Assembly: GCA_022649165.1 (NCBI GenBank)
Contig: JALCNR010000002.1
Location: forward strand, 186,001-250,000
Source: Actinomyces sp.
GTDB lineage: Bacteria > Actinomycetota > Actinomycetes > Actinomycetales > Actinomycetaceae
Direction of reading: 5' to 3'
DNA length: 64,000 bases
Shown: positions 42,151 through 50,083 of the stretch, piece by piece
Layout: the number at the start of each line of letters is the position of its first letter
How positions within the stretch are numbered: the stretch's first letter is position 1
The notes under the pieces: model-generated
Told to the model about the DNA's origin: nothing
The model's input: the letters and a program-made list of their open reading frames with translations, nothing else
Database searches by the model: none
Translations under genes and position numbers: made by a program

Positions 42151-43140
42151 TCACGGCCGGACCCCGGCCAAGCGCCCCCGCGTCTGGCGCACGCCCTCCA
42201 GCGCGACGGGCAGGCGGCGGACCTCCCATCCGGCCGCTCCGGCCTCGGCCAGGACCGCATCCGGAACGGCCTCCAGGGACAGGACCGTCGGTCCGGCGCC
42301 CGAGATCACGGCCGGGCATCCGGCCTCGCGCAGCCAGTCGACCAGCGCCACCGACGACTCCATCGAGGGGCGACGGTACTCCTGGTGGAGGCGGTCGCGG
42401 GTCGCCTCCATGAGCAGCGCGTGCACCGTCGTCACACGGGCCTCGCCCTCGCCGGCGGCGCCCTCCCCGGAAAGGGCCGCTGCGGGCCCCTTCTCCCCCG
42501 AGGACAGGAGGGCGGCGAGGAGCGCCGCGCGCGAGACGTTGAACGCGCCGTCGGCGTGCGGGACGGTCCCGGGCAGGACCGCGCGGGCCGCGGAGGTGGC
42601 CAGGGAGAACGAGGGGATGAAGGCGACCGGACGCAGGAAGCCGGGGGGGTCCAGGCGGATGGCGCCCGCGCGCCCCTCCTCGGTCCACGCGACGGTCGCA
42701 CCCCCCAGGACGGCCGGGGCGACGTTGTCGGGATGCCCCTCGACGTCCGTTCCCAGTTGGAGGAGGTCCTGGGCCCTCAACGCCTCGGGATCCCCCACGA
42801 GGGCGCGCGCGAGGGCGAACCCGGCGACCAGCGCCGCGGCCGAGGATCCCAGCCCGTGCCCGTGCGGGATCCGGTTCGTGCAGTGCATGCGGATCCCGGC
42901 CTGCGGCGCGCCGACGTGGTCGAGGGCCAGCCGCAGCGCGCGCACGACCATATTCGAATCGTCCTCGGGGACCCGGCCCGCGCCCTCGCCCTCGACGACG
43001 ACGGAGGTGGGCCCCGTGGTCGCGTGCACGGAGACGGTGTCGTGCAGGTCGAGCGCCAGTCCCATCGAGTCGAATCCCGGACCCAGGTTCGCCGACGTCG
43101 CCGGCACGGTCACCGCCACGAAGTCATCCCTGAGACGCAT
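42151..43140 (-). CDS. thrB: Homoserine kinase
   Basis: A 329-residue GHMP-family kinase that phosphorylates homoserine on the way to threonine. The N-terminus has VTVPATSANLGPGFDSMG near residue 9. The phosphate loop is IPHGHGLGSSAAALVAG near 92-108, and the closing strand has GCPAVISGAGPTVLSL near 275. It follows hom after 46 nt. Threonine synthase (thrC), which sits between hom and thrB in many Actinobacteria, is absent here and must lie elsewhere. Confidence 0.95.
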   Translation of the reverse strand: MRLRDDFVAVTVPATSANLGPGFDSMGLALDLHDTVSVHATTGPTSVVVEGEGAGRVPEDDSNMVVRALRLALDHVGAPQAGIRMHCTNRIPHGHGLGSSAAALVAGFALARALVGDPEALRAQDLLQLGTDVEGHPDNVAPAVLGGATVAWTEEGRAGAIRLDPPGFLRPVAFIPSFSLATSAARAVLPGTVPHADGAFNVSRAALLAALLSSGEKGPAAALSGEGAAGEGEARVTTVHALLMEATRDRLHQEYRRPSMESSVALVDWLREAGCPAVISGAGPTVLSLEAVPDAVLAEAGAAGWEVRRLPVALEGVRQTRGRLAGVRP

Positions 43141-43186
43141 CCGGCCCACCTCCCAGCAAGCCGGTCCCCCACCGAGGCCGCATCGC

Positions 43187-44527
43187 TCAGTCGCCCTCCA
43201 TGCGCAGTGTCGACGCCACCCGGCGCACGGCGGGCGAATGGGCCAGCGCCGCCGCCACGGCGCGTAGATCCGCCTCGCGCGCCTCGTGGGTCGCGATGAC
43301 GATGACGGCCTCGCCCGGCGCCTGCCCGTCGCGCTGGTGCACGGACTGGATGGACACCCCATGGCGGGCGAAGATGCTGGAGACCTCCGACAAGACGCCG
43401 AGTCGGTCGTTGACTCGAAGCCGGAGCTGGTAGCGCGTCCGGGTCGACCCGGGGTCGAGGATCGGCAGGTGGGCGTAGACGGACTCGCGGGGGGCATGGC
43501 CCCCGTGGACGCGGTGGGACGCGGCTGCGACCAGGTCTGAGAGGACGGCCGAGGCGGTCGGCGCCCCGCCCGCGCCCTGCCCGTAGAACATGAGGCGGCC
43601 GGCCGCCTCCCCCTCGACGACGATCGCGTTGAAGGCGCCCGACACGGAGGCCAGCGGGTGGTCCAGCGGCACCAGGGCCGGGTGGACGCGCACGGCGACG
43701 CCCTCGTGGCCGGACTCGTCCGTGCGCCTCTCCGCGATGGCGAGCAGCTTGATGACGCGGCGGAAGAACGCGGCCTCGGCGACGTCCTCGGCCGTGACGC
43801 CCGCGATGCCCTCGACGGCGACGTCATCCATCCCGACCCGGGTGTGGAAGGCCAGTGAGGCGAGGATCGCGCACTTCGCCGCCGCGTCCAACCCGTCGAC
43901 GTCGGCGCTGGGGTCGGCCTCGGCGAAGCCGCGGGCCTGCGCGTCGGCCAGCGCGTCCCCGTAGGAGGCTCCCGAGGTCGCCATGGCGTCGAGGATGAAG
44001 TTCGTCGTGCCGTTGACGATGCCCAGCACCCGGGTGATGCGGTCGCCCGCCAGCGACTCGCGCAGCCCGTAGACCACCGGGACGGCGCCGGCGACCGCCG
44101 CCTCGTAGTAGAGGTCCGCGCCCGACTCCGCGGCGGCCGCGTAGAGCTCGGGGCCGTGGGCCGCCAGGAGCGCCTTGTTCCCCGTGATGACCGACGCCCC
44201 GGCTCGCAGCGCCCGCAGCACGTAGGTGCGAGCCGGCTCGATCCCGCCGATAAGCTCGACGACAAGGTCGCGCCCGTCGATGGCCGTCGCGGCGTCCGTG
44301 GTGAGCACCGACGGGTCGATGTCCGCCGCCCGGGGGGCGGAGGGGTCGCGGACCAGGACCGCTCCGATGGACAGCCGCGCCCCGGACCGGGCGGCGAGGT
44401 CGCCGGCCTGCTCGCCCAGGAGGCGGATCACCTGTGAACCCACCGTTCCCGCGCCCAGCACGGCGATGTCGAGGACCGGCAGGGACGGGGAGGCGGCGCT
44501 CCCGGATGAATCAGGCGTGTGGACCAC
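43187..44527 (-). CDS. hom: Homoserine dehydrogenase with ACT domain
   Basis: This 446-residue enzyme reduces aspartate semialdehyde to homoserine for threonine, methionine and isoleucine. The NAD(P) fold has VLGAGTVGSQVIRLLGE near residue 22, VVELIGGIEPAR near 90, GASVITGNKALLAAHG near 110, and the catalytic region GIVNGTTNFILDAM near 170. The C-terminal ACT domain (about 360-440) is the likely threonine-feedback site. The GTG start has a GGAGG box 8 nt upstream, and a TAGACT hexamer lies about 80 nt upstream. Confidence 0.95.
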   Translation of the reverse strand: MVHTPDSSGSAASPSLPVLDIAVLGAGTVGSQVIRLLGEQAGDLAARSGARLSIGAVLVRDPSAPRAADIDPSVLTTDAATAIDGRDLVVELIGGIEPARTYVLRALRAGASVITGNKALLAAHGPELYAAAAESGADLYYEAAVAGAVPVVYGLRESLAGDRITRVLGIVNGTTNFILDAMATSGASYGDALADAQARGFAEADPSADVDGLDAAAKCAILASLAFHTRVGMDDVAVEGIAGVTAEDVAEAAFFRRVIKLLAIAERRTDESGHEGVAVRVHPALVPLDHPLASVSGAFNAIVVEGEAAGRLMFYGQGAGGAPTASAVLSDLVAAASHRVHGGHAPRESVYAHLPILDPGSTRTRYQLRLRVNDRLGVLSEVSSIFARHGVSIQSVHQRDGQAPGEAVIVIATHEAREADLRAVAAALAHSPAVRRVASTLRMEGD

Positions 44528-44605
44528 GGCTCTCCTCCGCTGGTGTCGGCGCAGGTCGGGTCTCCTCCTCCGGTGCTCCCGGCGCTCCGCCCGGCCCGCG
44601 CGGTC

Positions 44606-44611
44606 AGTCTA
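44606..44611 (-). promoter_or_regulatory. Candidate -10 element of hom (TAGACT)
   Basis: TAGACT on the minus strand lies about 80 nt before the GTG of hom and gives a leader of about 72 nt. I see no threonine- or isoleucine-rich leader peptide. Confidence 0.4.
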
Positions 44612-44681
44612 GGCGGCCGGGACGCCCTCGGGCGGCAGCGTCCGGGAGGTGGCGGGGAGAGGGCGCGCGAAGAGGGACGGG

Positions 44682-45719
44682 CTAGAAGAAGAAGGACAGC
44701 AGCACCCACATGCCCAGCGGGAAGGAGGACGCGATGAGCCCTGCGACATTGAGGCGCGCGTGGTCCCGCATGATCGCGACGTACTCGCGTAGCACCGCCG
44801 TGGGCCAGTAGTAGTGCGCGGTGGGCGCCCCCACCGCATAGCCGTCCAGGCCCGCGGCGCGCATCAGGGTCGCCGCGCGGAAGGCGTGGAAGCTGCTCGT
44901 GACCACGGCGACCCGCCCGGTGATGCCGCGCTCGTCGAGCAGGCGCCGGGTGCGCTCGAGGTTCTCCCGGGTGGTCGTGGACTCCCGCTCCACCAGGATC
45001 CGCTTCGGATCCGCGCCGTGGTCGCGCGCGTAGTCGGCCATGGCGTCGGCCTCGGCGCGCTCCTCGTCGGGGCCGCGGCCCCCCGAGAGCACCAGCGTCG
45101 CCGGCCGCCCCCGCTGGGCCTTCCTCCCCGCCCACTGGATGCCCCGGTCGACGCGGGAAGCCAGCAAGGGCCCCACGCGCGTCCCCCCGACCAGCCCGGC
45201 GCCCAAGACGATGACCGCGCCGACCTGCCGGCCGAGACGCGCGGCGGACCTCCCGTAGACCCATGACCACAGGAGGTAGGCCATGAGCCCGTACCCGCAC
45301 CAGCCGGCCGGCAGGGCCAGCAGGAGGAGGACGGCCATGAGACGGGAGGAGCCCGCAGCGATGGACAGGGCGCCGAGCGCAGGGTAGGCGAGGATCAGGA
45401 GCCCGACCACGAGTGCGAGGGCGTGGGCGAGGGAGCGGCCCTCGCGCCGGATGACCTGGACGCCCGTGAGGACCAGGAACACGCCGAGCGTGAGGACGGC
45501 GAGGGTGAGGACCACCATGGCGGCCAGCAGCAGCCAGGCGTCGACCTGGACGTCCGGAAGGAGGCTCGCCGCCCGCTCGAGGAACGACCCGAATGCCAGC
45601 AGCGCCAGGAGCATGACCAGCGTGAGCAGGAGGACCCCGCACCGCACCGTCCGCGGATCGCGCCAAACGGCCAGGACGAGGGCGGCGGCGAGCACGAGGA
45701 GCGGGGCCACGATATCCAT
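44682..45719 (-). CDS. DUF218 (YdcF/ElyC-like) membrane protein
   Basis: The 345-residue protein has about five membrane helices in its first 165 residues, then a DUF218 domain. Domain motifs are VIVLGAGLVGGTRVG near 175, LVLSGGRGPDEERAEADAMADYA near 218, TTTRENLERTRRLLDERG near 253 and VAVVTSSFHAFRAATLMRAAG near 275. A final hydrophobic helix ends the protein. Relatives such as SanA and ElyC act in envelope or lipid-carrier processes; the exact reaction is unknown. The ATG is leaderless-type, 6 nt after TACTAT. Confidence 0.85.
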   Translation of the reverse strand: MDIVAPLLVLAAALVLAVWRDPRTVRCGVLLLTLVMLLALLAFGSFLERAASLLPDVQVDAWLLLAAMVVLTLAVLTLGVFLVLTGVQVIRREGRSLAHALALVVGLLILAYPALGALSIAAGSSRLMAVLLLLALPAGWCGYGLMAYLLWSWVYGRSAARLGRQVGAVIVLGAGLVGGTRVGPLLASRVDRGIQWAGRKAQRGRPATLVLSGGRGPDEERAEADAMADYARDHGADPKRILVERESTTTRENLERTRRLLDERGITGRVAVVTSSFHAFRAATLMRAAGLDGYAVGAPTAHYYWPTAVLREYVAIMRDHARLNVAGLIASSFPLGMWVLLSFFF

Positions 45720-45725
45720 ATCTGG

Positions 45726-45731
45726 ATAGTA
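45726..45731 (-). promoter_or_regulatory. Leaderless -10 element of the DUF218 gene (TACTAT)
   Basis: On the minus strand TACTAT is followed by 6 nt and the ATG at 45719. It forms the left edge of the 266-bp divergent region shared with pflB. Confidence 0.5.
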
Positions 45732-45782
45732 CCGACCGCGTCCGCCGAACCGTGATCTAGCAGACACGGCGAGCTCAGACCC

Positions 45783-45796
45783 GGGACGTTAGTCCC
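45783..45796. promoter_or_regulatory. DosR-like palindrome GGGAC-GTTA-GTCCC
   Basis: A perfect 5-bp inverted repeat with a 4-nt spacer lies about 190 nt before pflB. The published DosR/DevR hypoxia box core is GGGACTWWAGTCCC, and this site differs from it at one position only. A possible -10 (TAGGGT, 45846-45851) lies downstream. Regulator identity is inference. Confidence 0.45.
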
Positions 45797-45889
45797 CACG
45801 TCGGAGGGCCTTTCCAGGCGCGGCAGTCCATTGAGAGGTACCGCATAGGGTCGCCTCACTCCCTGTTCTGGTCGGGTGCTCCGACAACG

Positions 45890-45903
45890 GGGACAATGGT
45901 CCG
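45890..45903. promoter_or_regulatory. Second DosR-like palindrome GGGAC-AATG-GTCCG
   Basis: This site has the same architecture as that at 45783-45796, with one mismatched outer base. It lies 83-96 nt before the pflB start, 107 bp after the first site. DosR-controlled genes often carry two boxes. Confidence 0.4.
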
Positions 45904-45985
45904 TGGACGCCCACCCGGCGCCCATGACGGGCCCGCCCCGTCGTCGGACTCCCCGACCGGGGAGGCTGAGATCGAGAGAGGGATC

Positions 45986-48082
45986 ATGACGACCCAGATG
46001 ACTGCTCCCGCCGCCCAGACGACCGATCCATGGACCGGATTCGTCACGGGTCAATGGACGGAGGACATCGACGTCCGCGACTTCATCCAGCGCAACTACA
46101 CGCCGTACGAGGGCGACGCGTCCTTCCTGTCCGGCCCCACCGAGAAGACCTTGCGCACCTGGGACACCTTGGAGAAGAAGTACCTCTCCGTGGAGCGCGA
46201 GCGCCGCGTCTTCGACGTCGACACCCACACGCCCGCCGACGTCGACGCCTTCGGCCCGGGCTACATCAGCGAGGACGATGACGTCGTCGTGGGTCTGCAG
46301 ACCGATGTGCCCCTCAAGCGCGCGATGATGCCCAACGGCGGGTGGCGCATGGTCGAGACCGCCATCAAGGAGGCCGGCAAGGAGCCCGACCCGGAGATCA
46401 GGAAGATCTTCACCCAGTACCGCAAGACCCACAACGACGCTGTCTTCGACATCTATACCCCGCGCATCCGCGCCGCGCGCCACTCCCACATCATCACCGG
46501 CCTCCCCGACGCCTACGGGCGCGGCCGGATCATCGGCGACTACCGCCGCGTCGCTCTCTACGGCGTCGACGCGCTGATCGCGGCGAAGAAGGTTGACAAG
46601 GACAAGGTGACCGACCAGCCCTTCTCCGAGCACTGGGCCCGTTACCGCGAGGAGCACTCCGAGCAGATCAAGGCCCTCCAGAAGCTCAAGAGGATGGCCG
46701 CCTCCTACGGCTTCGACATCTCCCGGCCGGCTGCGACCGCCCAGGAGGCCGTGCAGTGGACCTACTTCGGCTACCTGGCCTCGGTGAAATCGCAGGACGG
46801 CGCCGCGATGTCGATCGGGCGCCTCTCCGCCTTCTTCGACATCTACTTCGAGCGCGACCTGGCCGCCGGCCGCCTGACGGAGCGGGACGCCCAGGAGATC
46901 GTCGACGCGCTGGTCATGAAGCTGCGCATCGTCCGCTTCCTGCGCACGATCGACTATGACCAGATCTTCTCCGGCGACCCCTACTGGGCCACCTGGTCGG
47001 ATGCGGGTTTCGGCGACGACGGGCGCACGCTGGTCACGAAGACCTCCTTCCGGCTGCTCCAGACGCTGCGGAACCTGGGTCCCGCCCCCGAGCCGAACAT
47101 CACGATCTTCTGGAACGAGAACCTGCCGGAGGGCTACAAGCGGTTCTGCGCGGCGATCTCGATCGAGACCTCGGCCATCCAGTACGAGTCCGATGAGCAG
47201 ATCCGCTGCCACTGGGGGGACGACGCGGCGATCGCCTGCTGCGTGTCCCCGATGAGGGTCGGCAAGCAGATGCAGTTCTTCGGGGCCCGCGTCAACGCCG
47301 CCAAGGCGTTGCTCTACGCCATCAACGGCGGCCGTGACGAGATGTCCGGCGAGCAGATCGTCGAGGGGCACGAGCCGGTTCGCGGCGACGGCCCGCTCGA
47401 CTTCGACGATGTGTGGAACAGGTACGAAGAGATGCTCGACTGGGTGGTCGGCACCTACGTCGAGGCGCTCAACATCATCCACTACTGCCACGACCGCTAC
47501 GCCTACGAGGCCGTCGAGATGGCGCTGCACGACTCCGACATCGTGCGGACGATGGGCTGCGGCATCGCGGGGCTCTCCATCGTCGCCGACTCCCTGTCCG
47601 CCATCAAGTACGCGACCGTCACCCCCGTCCGCGACGAGACGGGGCTGATCGTCGACTACACGACCGAGGGCGAGTACCCGGCCTACGGCAACGACGATGA
47701 CCGGGCCGATGAGATCGCCGCGGCGGTCGTCCACACGATCATGAGCAAGATCCGCGAGATCCCGCTCTACCGCGACGCCGTCCCGACCCAGTCGGTGCTC
47801 ACCATCACCTCGAACGTCGTCTACGGCAAGGCCACGGGCGCCTTCCCCTCGGGCCACAAGGCGGGCACGCCCTTCGCCCCCGGGGCCAACCCGGAGAACG
47901 GCATCGACACCCACGGTATGGTCGCCTCCATGCTCTCGGTGGGCAAGCTCGACTACAACGACGCCCTCGACGGCATCTCGCTGACGAACACGATCACCCC
48001 CTCGGGCCTGGGCCAGACGAAGGATGAGCAGATCACGAACCTGGTCGGCATCCTCGACGTCGGCTTCGTCCCCGAGGGCTGA
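45986..48082 (+). CDS. pflB: Pyruvate formate-lyase catalytic core lacking the glycyl-radical domain
   Basis: The 698-residue protein is the catalytic part of pyruvate formate-lyase, which splits pyruvate and CoA into acetyl-CoA and formate under anaerobiosis. The catalytic pair is Cys418-Cys419 in AIACCVSPM, the same numbering as Escherichia coli. Other family segments are [25 protein letters not shown] near 168, [19 protein letters not shown] near 370 and [18 protein letters not shown] near 605. The protein ends at [14 protein letters not shown]. In the one-piece enzyme a further 60-65 residues with the RVSGY radical glycine follow. Here they are encoded by the next gene, 49 nt downstream and in another frame. 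ATG 45986 has a GAGAGGG box. Confidence 0.93.
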   Translation: MTTQMTAPAAQTTDPWTGFVTGQWTEDIDVRDFIQRNYTPYEGDASFLSGPTEKTLRTWDTLEKKYLSVERERRVFDVDTHTPADVDAFGPGYISEDDDVVVGLQTDVPLKRAMMPNGGWRMVETAIKEAGKEPDPEIRKIFTQYRKTHNDAVFDIYTPRIRAARHSHIITGLPDAYGRGRIIGDYRRVALYGVDALIAAKKVDKDKVTDQPFSEHWARYREEHSEQIKALQKLKRMAASYGFDISRPAATAQEAVQWTYFGYLASVKSQDGAAMSIGRLSAFFDIYFERDLAAGRLTERDAQEIVDALVMKLRIVRFLRTIDYDQIFSGDPYWATWSDAGFGDDGRTLVTKTSFRLLQTLRNLGPAPEPNITIFWNENLPEGYKRFCAAISIETSAIQYESDEQIRCHWGDDAAIACCVSPMRVGKQMQFFGARVNAAKALLYAINGGRDEMSGEQIVEGHEPVRGDGPLDFDDVWNRYEEMLDWVVGTYVEALNIIHYCHDRYAYEAVEMALHDSDIVRTMGCGIAGLSIVADSLSAIKYATVTPVRDETGLIVDYTTEGEYPAYGNDDDRADEIAAAVVHTIMSKIREIPLYRDAVPTQSVLTITSNVVYGKATGAFPSGHKAGTPFAPGANPENGIDTHGMVASMLSVGKLDYNDALDGISLTNTITPSGLGQTKDEQITNLVGILDVGFVPEG

Positions 48083-48131
48083 TCCCGGCCCCGCATCGCT
48101 TCCCGCACCCCGGAACAGAAGGAGAACACAG

Positions 48132-48383
48132 ATGTCCACCATGACCTACGCCGAGCGCGTCGCCGACATGAAGGCCAGCCGCGAGAAGGAGGGGATGATC
48201 CCCGGCCTGTACCACGCGAACATCAACGTGCTGGACCGCTCCACCCTCGAGGACGCCATCGAGCATCCGGAGAAGTACCCCAATCTCACCGTCCGCGTCT
48301 CCGGCTACGCGGTGAACTTCGTCAAGCTGACGCGCGAGCAGCAGCTCGACGTCCTGTCCCGCACGTTCCACACGAACGCCTGA
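48132..48383 (+). CDS. Separate glycyl-radical subunit of pyruvate formate-lyase (GrcA-like)
   Basis: The 83-residue protein supplies the domain missing from the upstream core. Residues 22-83 align with the PFL C-terminus: [23 protein letters not shown], then [16 protein letters not shown] with the radical glycine at Gly58, and [13 protein letters not shown] at the end. The first 20 residues ([20 protein letters not shown]) are helical, charged and absent from one-piece PFL. It resembles GrcA/YfiD, which rescues oxygen-cleaved PFL in E. coli, but here it appears to be the only source of the radical for this PflB. AGAAGGAGA lies 6 nt before the ATG, a strong ribosome site suited to making at least one copy per core. 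Confidence 0.92.
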   Translation: MSTMTYAERVADMKASREKEGMIPGLYHANINVLDRSTLEDAIEHPEKYPNLTVRVSGYAVNFVKLTREQQLDVLSRTFHTNA

Positions 48384-48391
48384 CCGTTCTG

Positions 48392-49267
48392 GTGATGATC
48401 GCTGAGCAGGTCGGGGCCGTCGGCGTCCAGGACTTCCTGGCGCCGGCGGCCCGGCTGCGCGGTGCGGGCACCGCCGGGCTCGCGGAGCTCTCCGACCTTG
48501 AGCACGCGGACCGGCTGGCGCGCATGCGCGAGGGGTCGCTGGGCTCGGTCCACTCCTGGGAGCTCGTGACCGCCGTCGACGGGCCGGGGACGCGGATGAC
48601 GGTGTTCCTCGCCGGCTGTCCGCTGCGCTGCCTGTACTGCCACAACCCCGACACGCTCGAGATGCGCCGGGGCGAACCGGTCGAGGCCGATGAGCTCCTC
48701 GCCAGGATCCGGCGGTACCGCCGCATCTTCCAGACCACGAAGGGCGGGATCACGCTGTCAGGCGGCGAGGTCCTCATGCAGCCCGCCTTCGCGGGACGCG
48801 TCCTTCGCGGTGCGAAGGAGATGGGCATCCACACGGCGCTAGACACCTCGGGGTTCCTGGGCGCCGCCGCGACCGACCAAATGCTCGCCGACACGGACCT
48901 CGTGCTCCTAGACGTGAAGTCCGGGATCCCTGAGACCTACCGGAAGGTGACGGGCCGCGCCCTGCAGCCGACCATCGACTTCGGCGACCGCCTCAATGAG
49001 CGGGGCATCGAGATCTGGGTCCGCTTCGTCCTGGTCCCCGGGCTCACCGACGCGCCGGAGAACATCGACGCCGTGGCGCGCATCGCCCGGCGCTGGTCGC
49101 CGGGCTCGATGACCCGCCTCGAGGTCCTCCCCTTCCACCAGATGGGGCGCGACAAGTGGGCGGCGCTCCACATGGACTACACGCTGGCCGACACCAGGCC
49201 GCCGACGAACGAACAGGTCAGGGCCGTGCGTGAGCGCTTCCGCGGCTTCGGCCTCGAGGTGCGCTGA
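48392..49267 (+). CDS. pflA: Pyruvate formate-lyase activating enzyme
   Basis: The 291-residue radical-SAM enzyme places the radical on the glycyl subunit. The iron-sulfur cluster cysteines are C76, C80 and C83 in GCPLRCLYCHN. HSWELVTAVDGPGTRM precedes them, SGGEVLMQP near 133 binds SAM, and the C-terminal LPFHQMGRDKW is typical. About 47 residues precede the usual start. The GTG at 48392 (or adjacent ATG 48395) lies 8 nt after the glycyl-subunit stop without a strong ribosome site, so coupling is likely; a later start near 48527 cannot be excluded. Confidence 0.92.
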   Translation: MMIAEQVGAVGVQDFLAPAARLRGAGTAGLAELSDLEHADRLARMREGSLGSVHSWELVTAVDGPGTRMTVFLAGCPLRCLYCHNPDTLEMRRGEPVEADELLARIRRYRRIFQTTKGGITLSGGEVLMQPAFAGRVLRGAKEMGIHTALDTSGFLGAAATDQMLADTDLVLLDVKSGIPETYRKVTGRALQPTIDFGDRLNERGIEIWVRFVLVPGLTDAPENIDAVARIARRWSPGSMTRLEVLPFHQMGRDKWAALHMDYTLADTRPPTNEQVRAVRERFRGFGLEVR

Positions 49268-49393
49268 CCGCCTCGCCCCGCCCCGGACCGGCTCCGGCGG
49301 AACCTGGGTTGGCGGCGCCTGTCGGCCTCCATGCGTCATGGAAGCGCGCACGGCGCCGGCTCGGCGCCCGTCGCTCGGGGCAGCAGCCCGGAA

Positions 49394-49957
49394 TCACGCC
49401 CCGGGAGCCGTCGGCGTCCACGAGAACCCCGGAACGCCCCACCCGGCCTCCTCGACGACGGCGCGGGCGCGTGCGGCCCAGGGCTCCGCCAGGCGGTCGA
49501 CGTAGAGACTGCCGTCCAGATGGTCGAACTCGTGCTGGAAGATGCGGGCGAGCCAGCCCCGGGCCTCCACGCGCAGGGGAGCTCCCGTGACGTCCTGTCC
49601 CGTCAGAATCGCGCGAGGACTGCGCCTCAGTGGGAATTTGTGGCCGGGGACGGACAGGCAGCCCTCTGACTCGGCGGCCGGATCCGGGGCTCCGGGTTCC
49701 AGGGGCGCGAGCTCCAGGGCGGGGTTGACGACGGTCCCCTCGTGGGTCACGCCGGTCGCCGCATCCGTCCAGTGCCACACGAAGATCCTCGCGTCCTCCC
49801 CCACCTGCGGGCCCGCCAATCCGACGCCGGGCGCGGCGAGCATCGTCTCGCGCATGTCGCGGGCCAGCCGGGCGAGGTCGGGGCCGAAGTCCGAGATGGG
49901 GCGCGCCGGACGGTGCAGCACGGGATCGCCGGTGATACGGATCGCAAGAATCGCCAT
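49394..49957 (-). CDS. def: Peptide deformylase
   Basis: A 187-residue metalloenzyme that removes the formyl group from nascent proteins. The three family motifs are GVGLAGPQVG near residue 45, ESEGCLSVPG near 96 (metal Cys) and QHEFDHLDG near 140 (metal His residues and catalytic Glu). The ATG at 49957 is chosen because it lies 6 nt after TACTCT with no ribosome site; an in-frame ATG 21 nt upstream would place that hexamer inside the coding region. It converges on pflA and diverges from poxB. Confidence 0.94.
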   Translation of the reverse strand: MAILAIRITGDPVLHRPARPISDFGPDLARLARDMRETMLAAPGVGLAGPQVGEDARIFVWHWTDAATGVTHEGTVVNPALELAPLEPGAPDPAAESEGCLSVPGHKFPLRRSPRAILTGQDVTGAPLRVEARGWLARIFQHEFDHLDGSLYVDRLAEPWAARARAVVEEAGWGVPGFSWTPTAPGA

Positions 49958-49963
49958 GGGACC

Positions 49964-49969
49964 AGAGTA
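49964..49969 (-). promoter_or_regulatory. Leaderless -10 element of def (TACTCT)
   Basis: On the minus strand TACTCT is followed by 6 nt and the ATG at 49957. Confidence 0.5.
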
Positions 49970-50016
49970 GGTGCGCATCCTCACAGGGTTGTGCCCGATG
50001 AGACGCACAGGGACCT

Positions 50017-50044
50017 TTGGCCTGATGCCGGCGACTTCTACGAT
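50017..50044 (+). promoter_or_regulatory. Promoter of the pyruvate oxidase gene
   Basis: A TTGGCC -35 (50017-50022) and a TACGAT -10 (50039-50044) are separated by 16 nt. The predicted start near 50051 leaves a 33-nt leader with a GAAGAAGG ribosome site before the ATG at 50084. Confidence 0.5.
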
Positions 50045-50083
50045 GGACCCACCGACCCGGTCACAACCGCGAAGAAGGTCACC

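Noticed and set aside
46000-48383. pflB read as a frameshifted pseudogene of one-piece PFL
   Set aside because: The core ends at a family boundary. The radical domain has its own strong ribosome site, a start codon and a novel N-terminal helix, which a simple frameshift would not create.
49325-49350. Small hairpin TCCATG-CGT-CATGGA between pflA and def
   Set aside because: The stem is only 6 bp and there is no T tract; too weak to call a terminator for either convergent gene.
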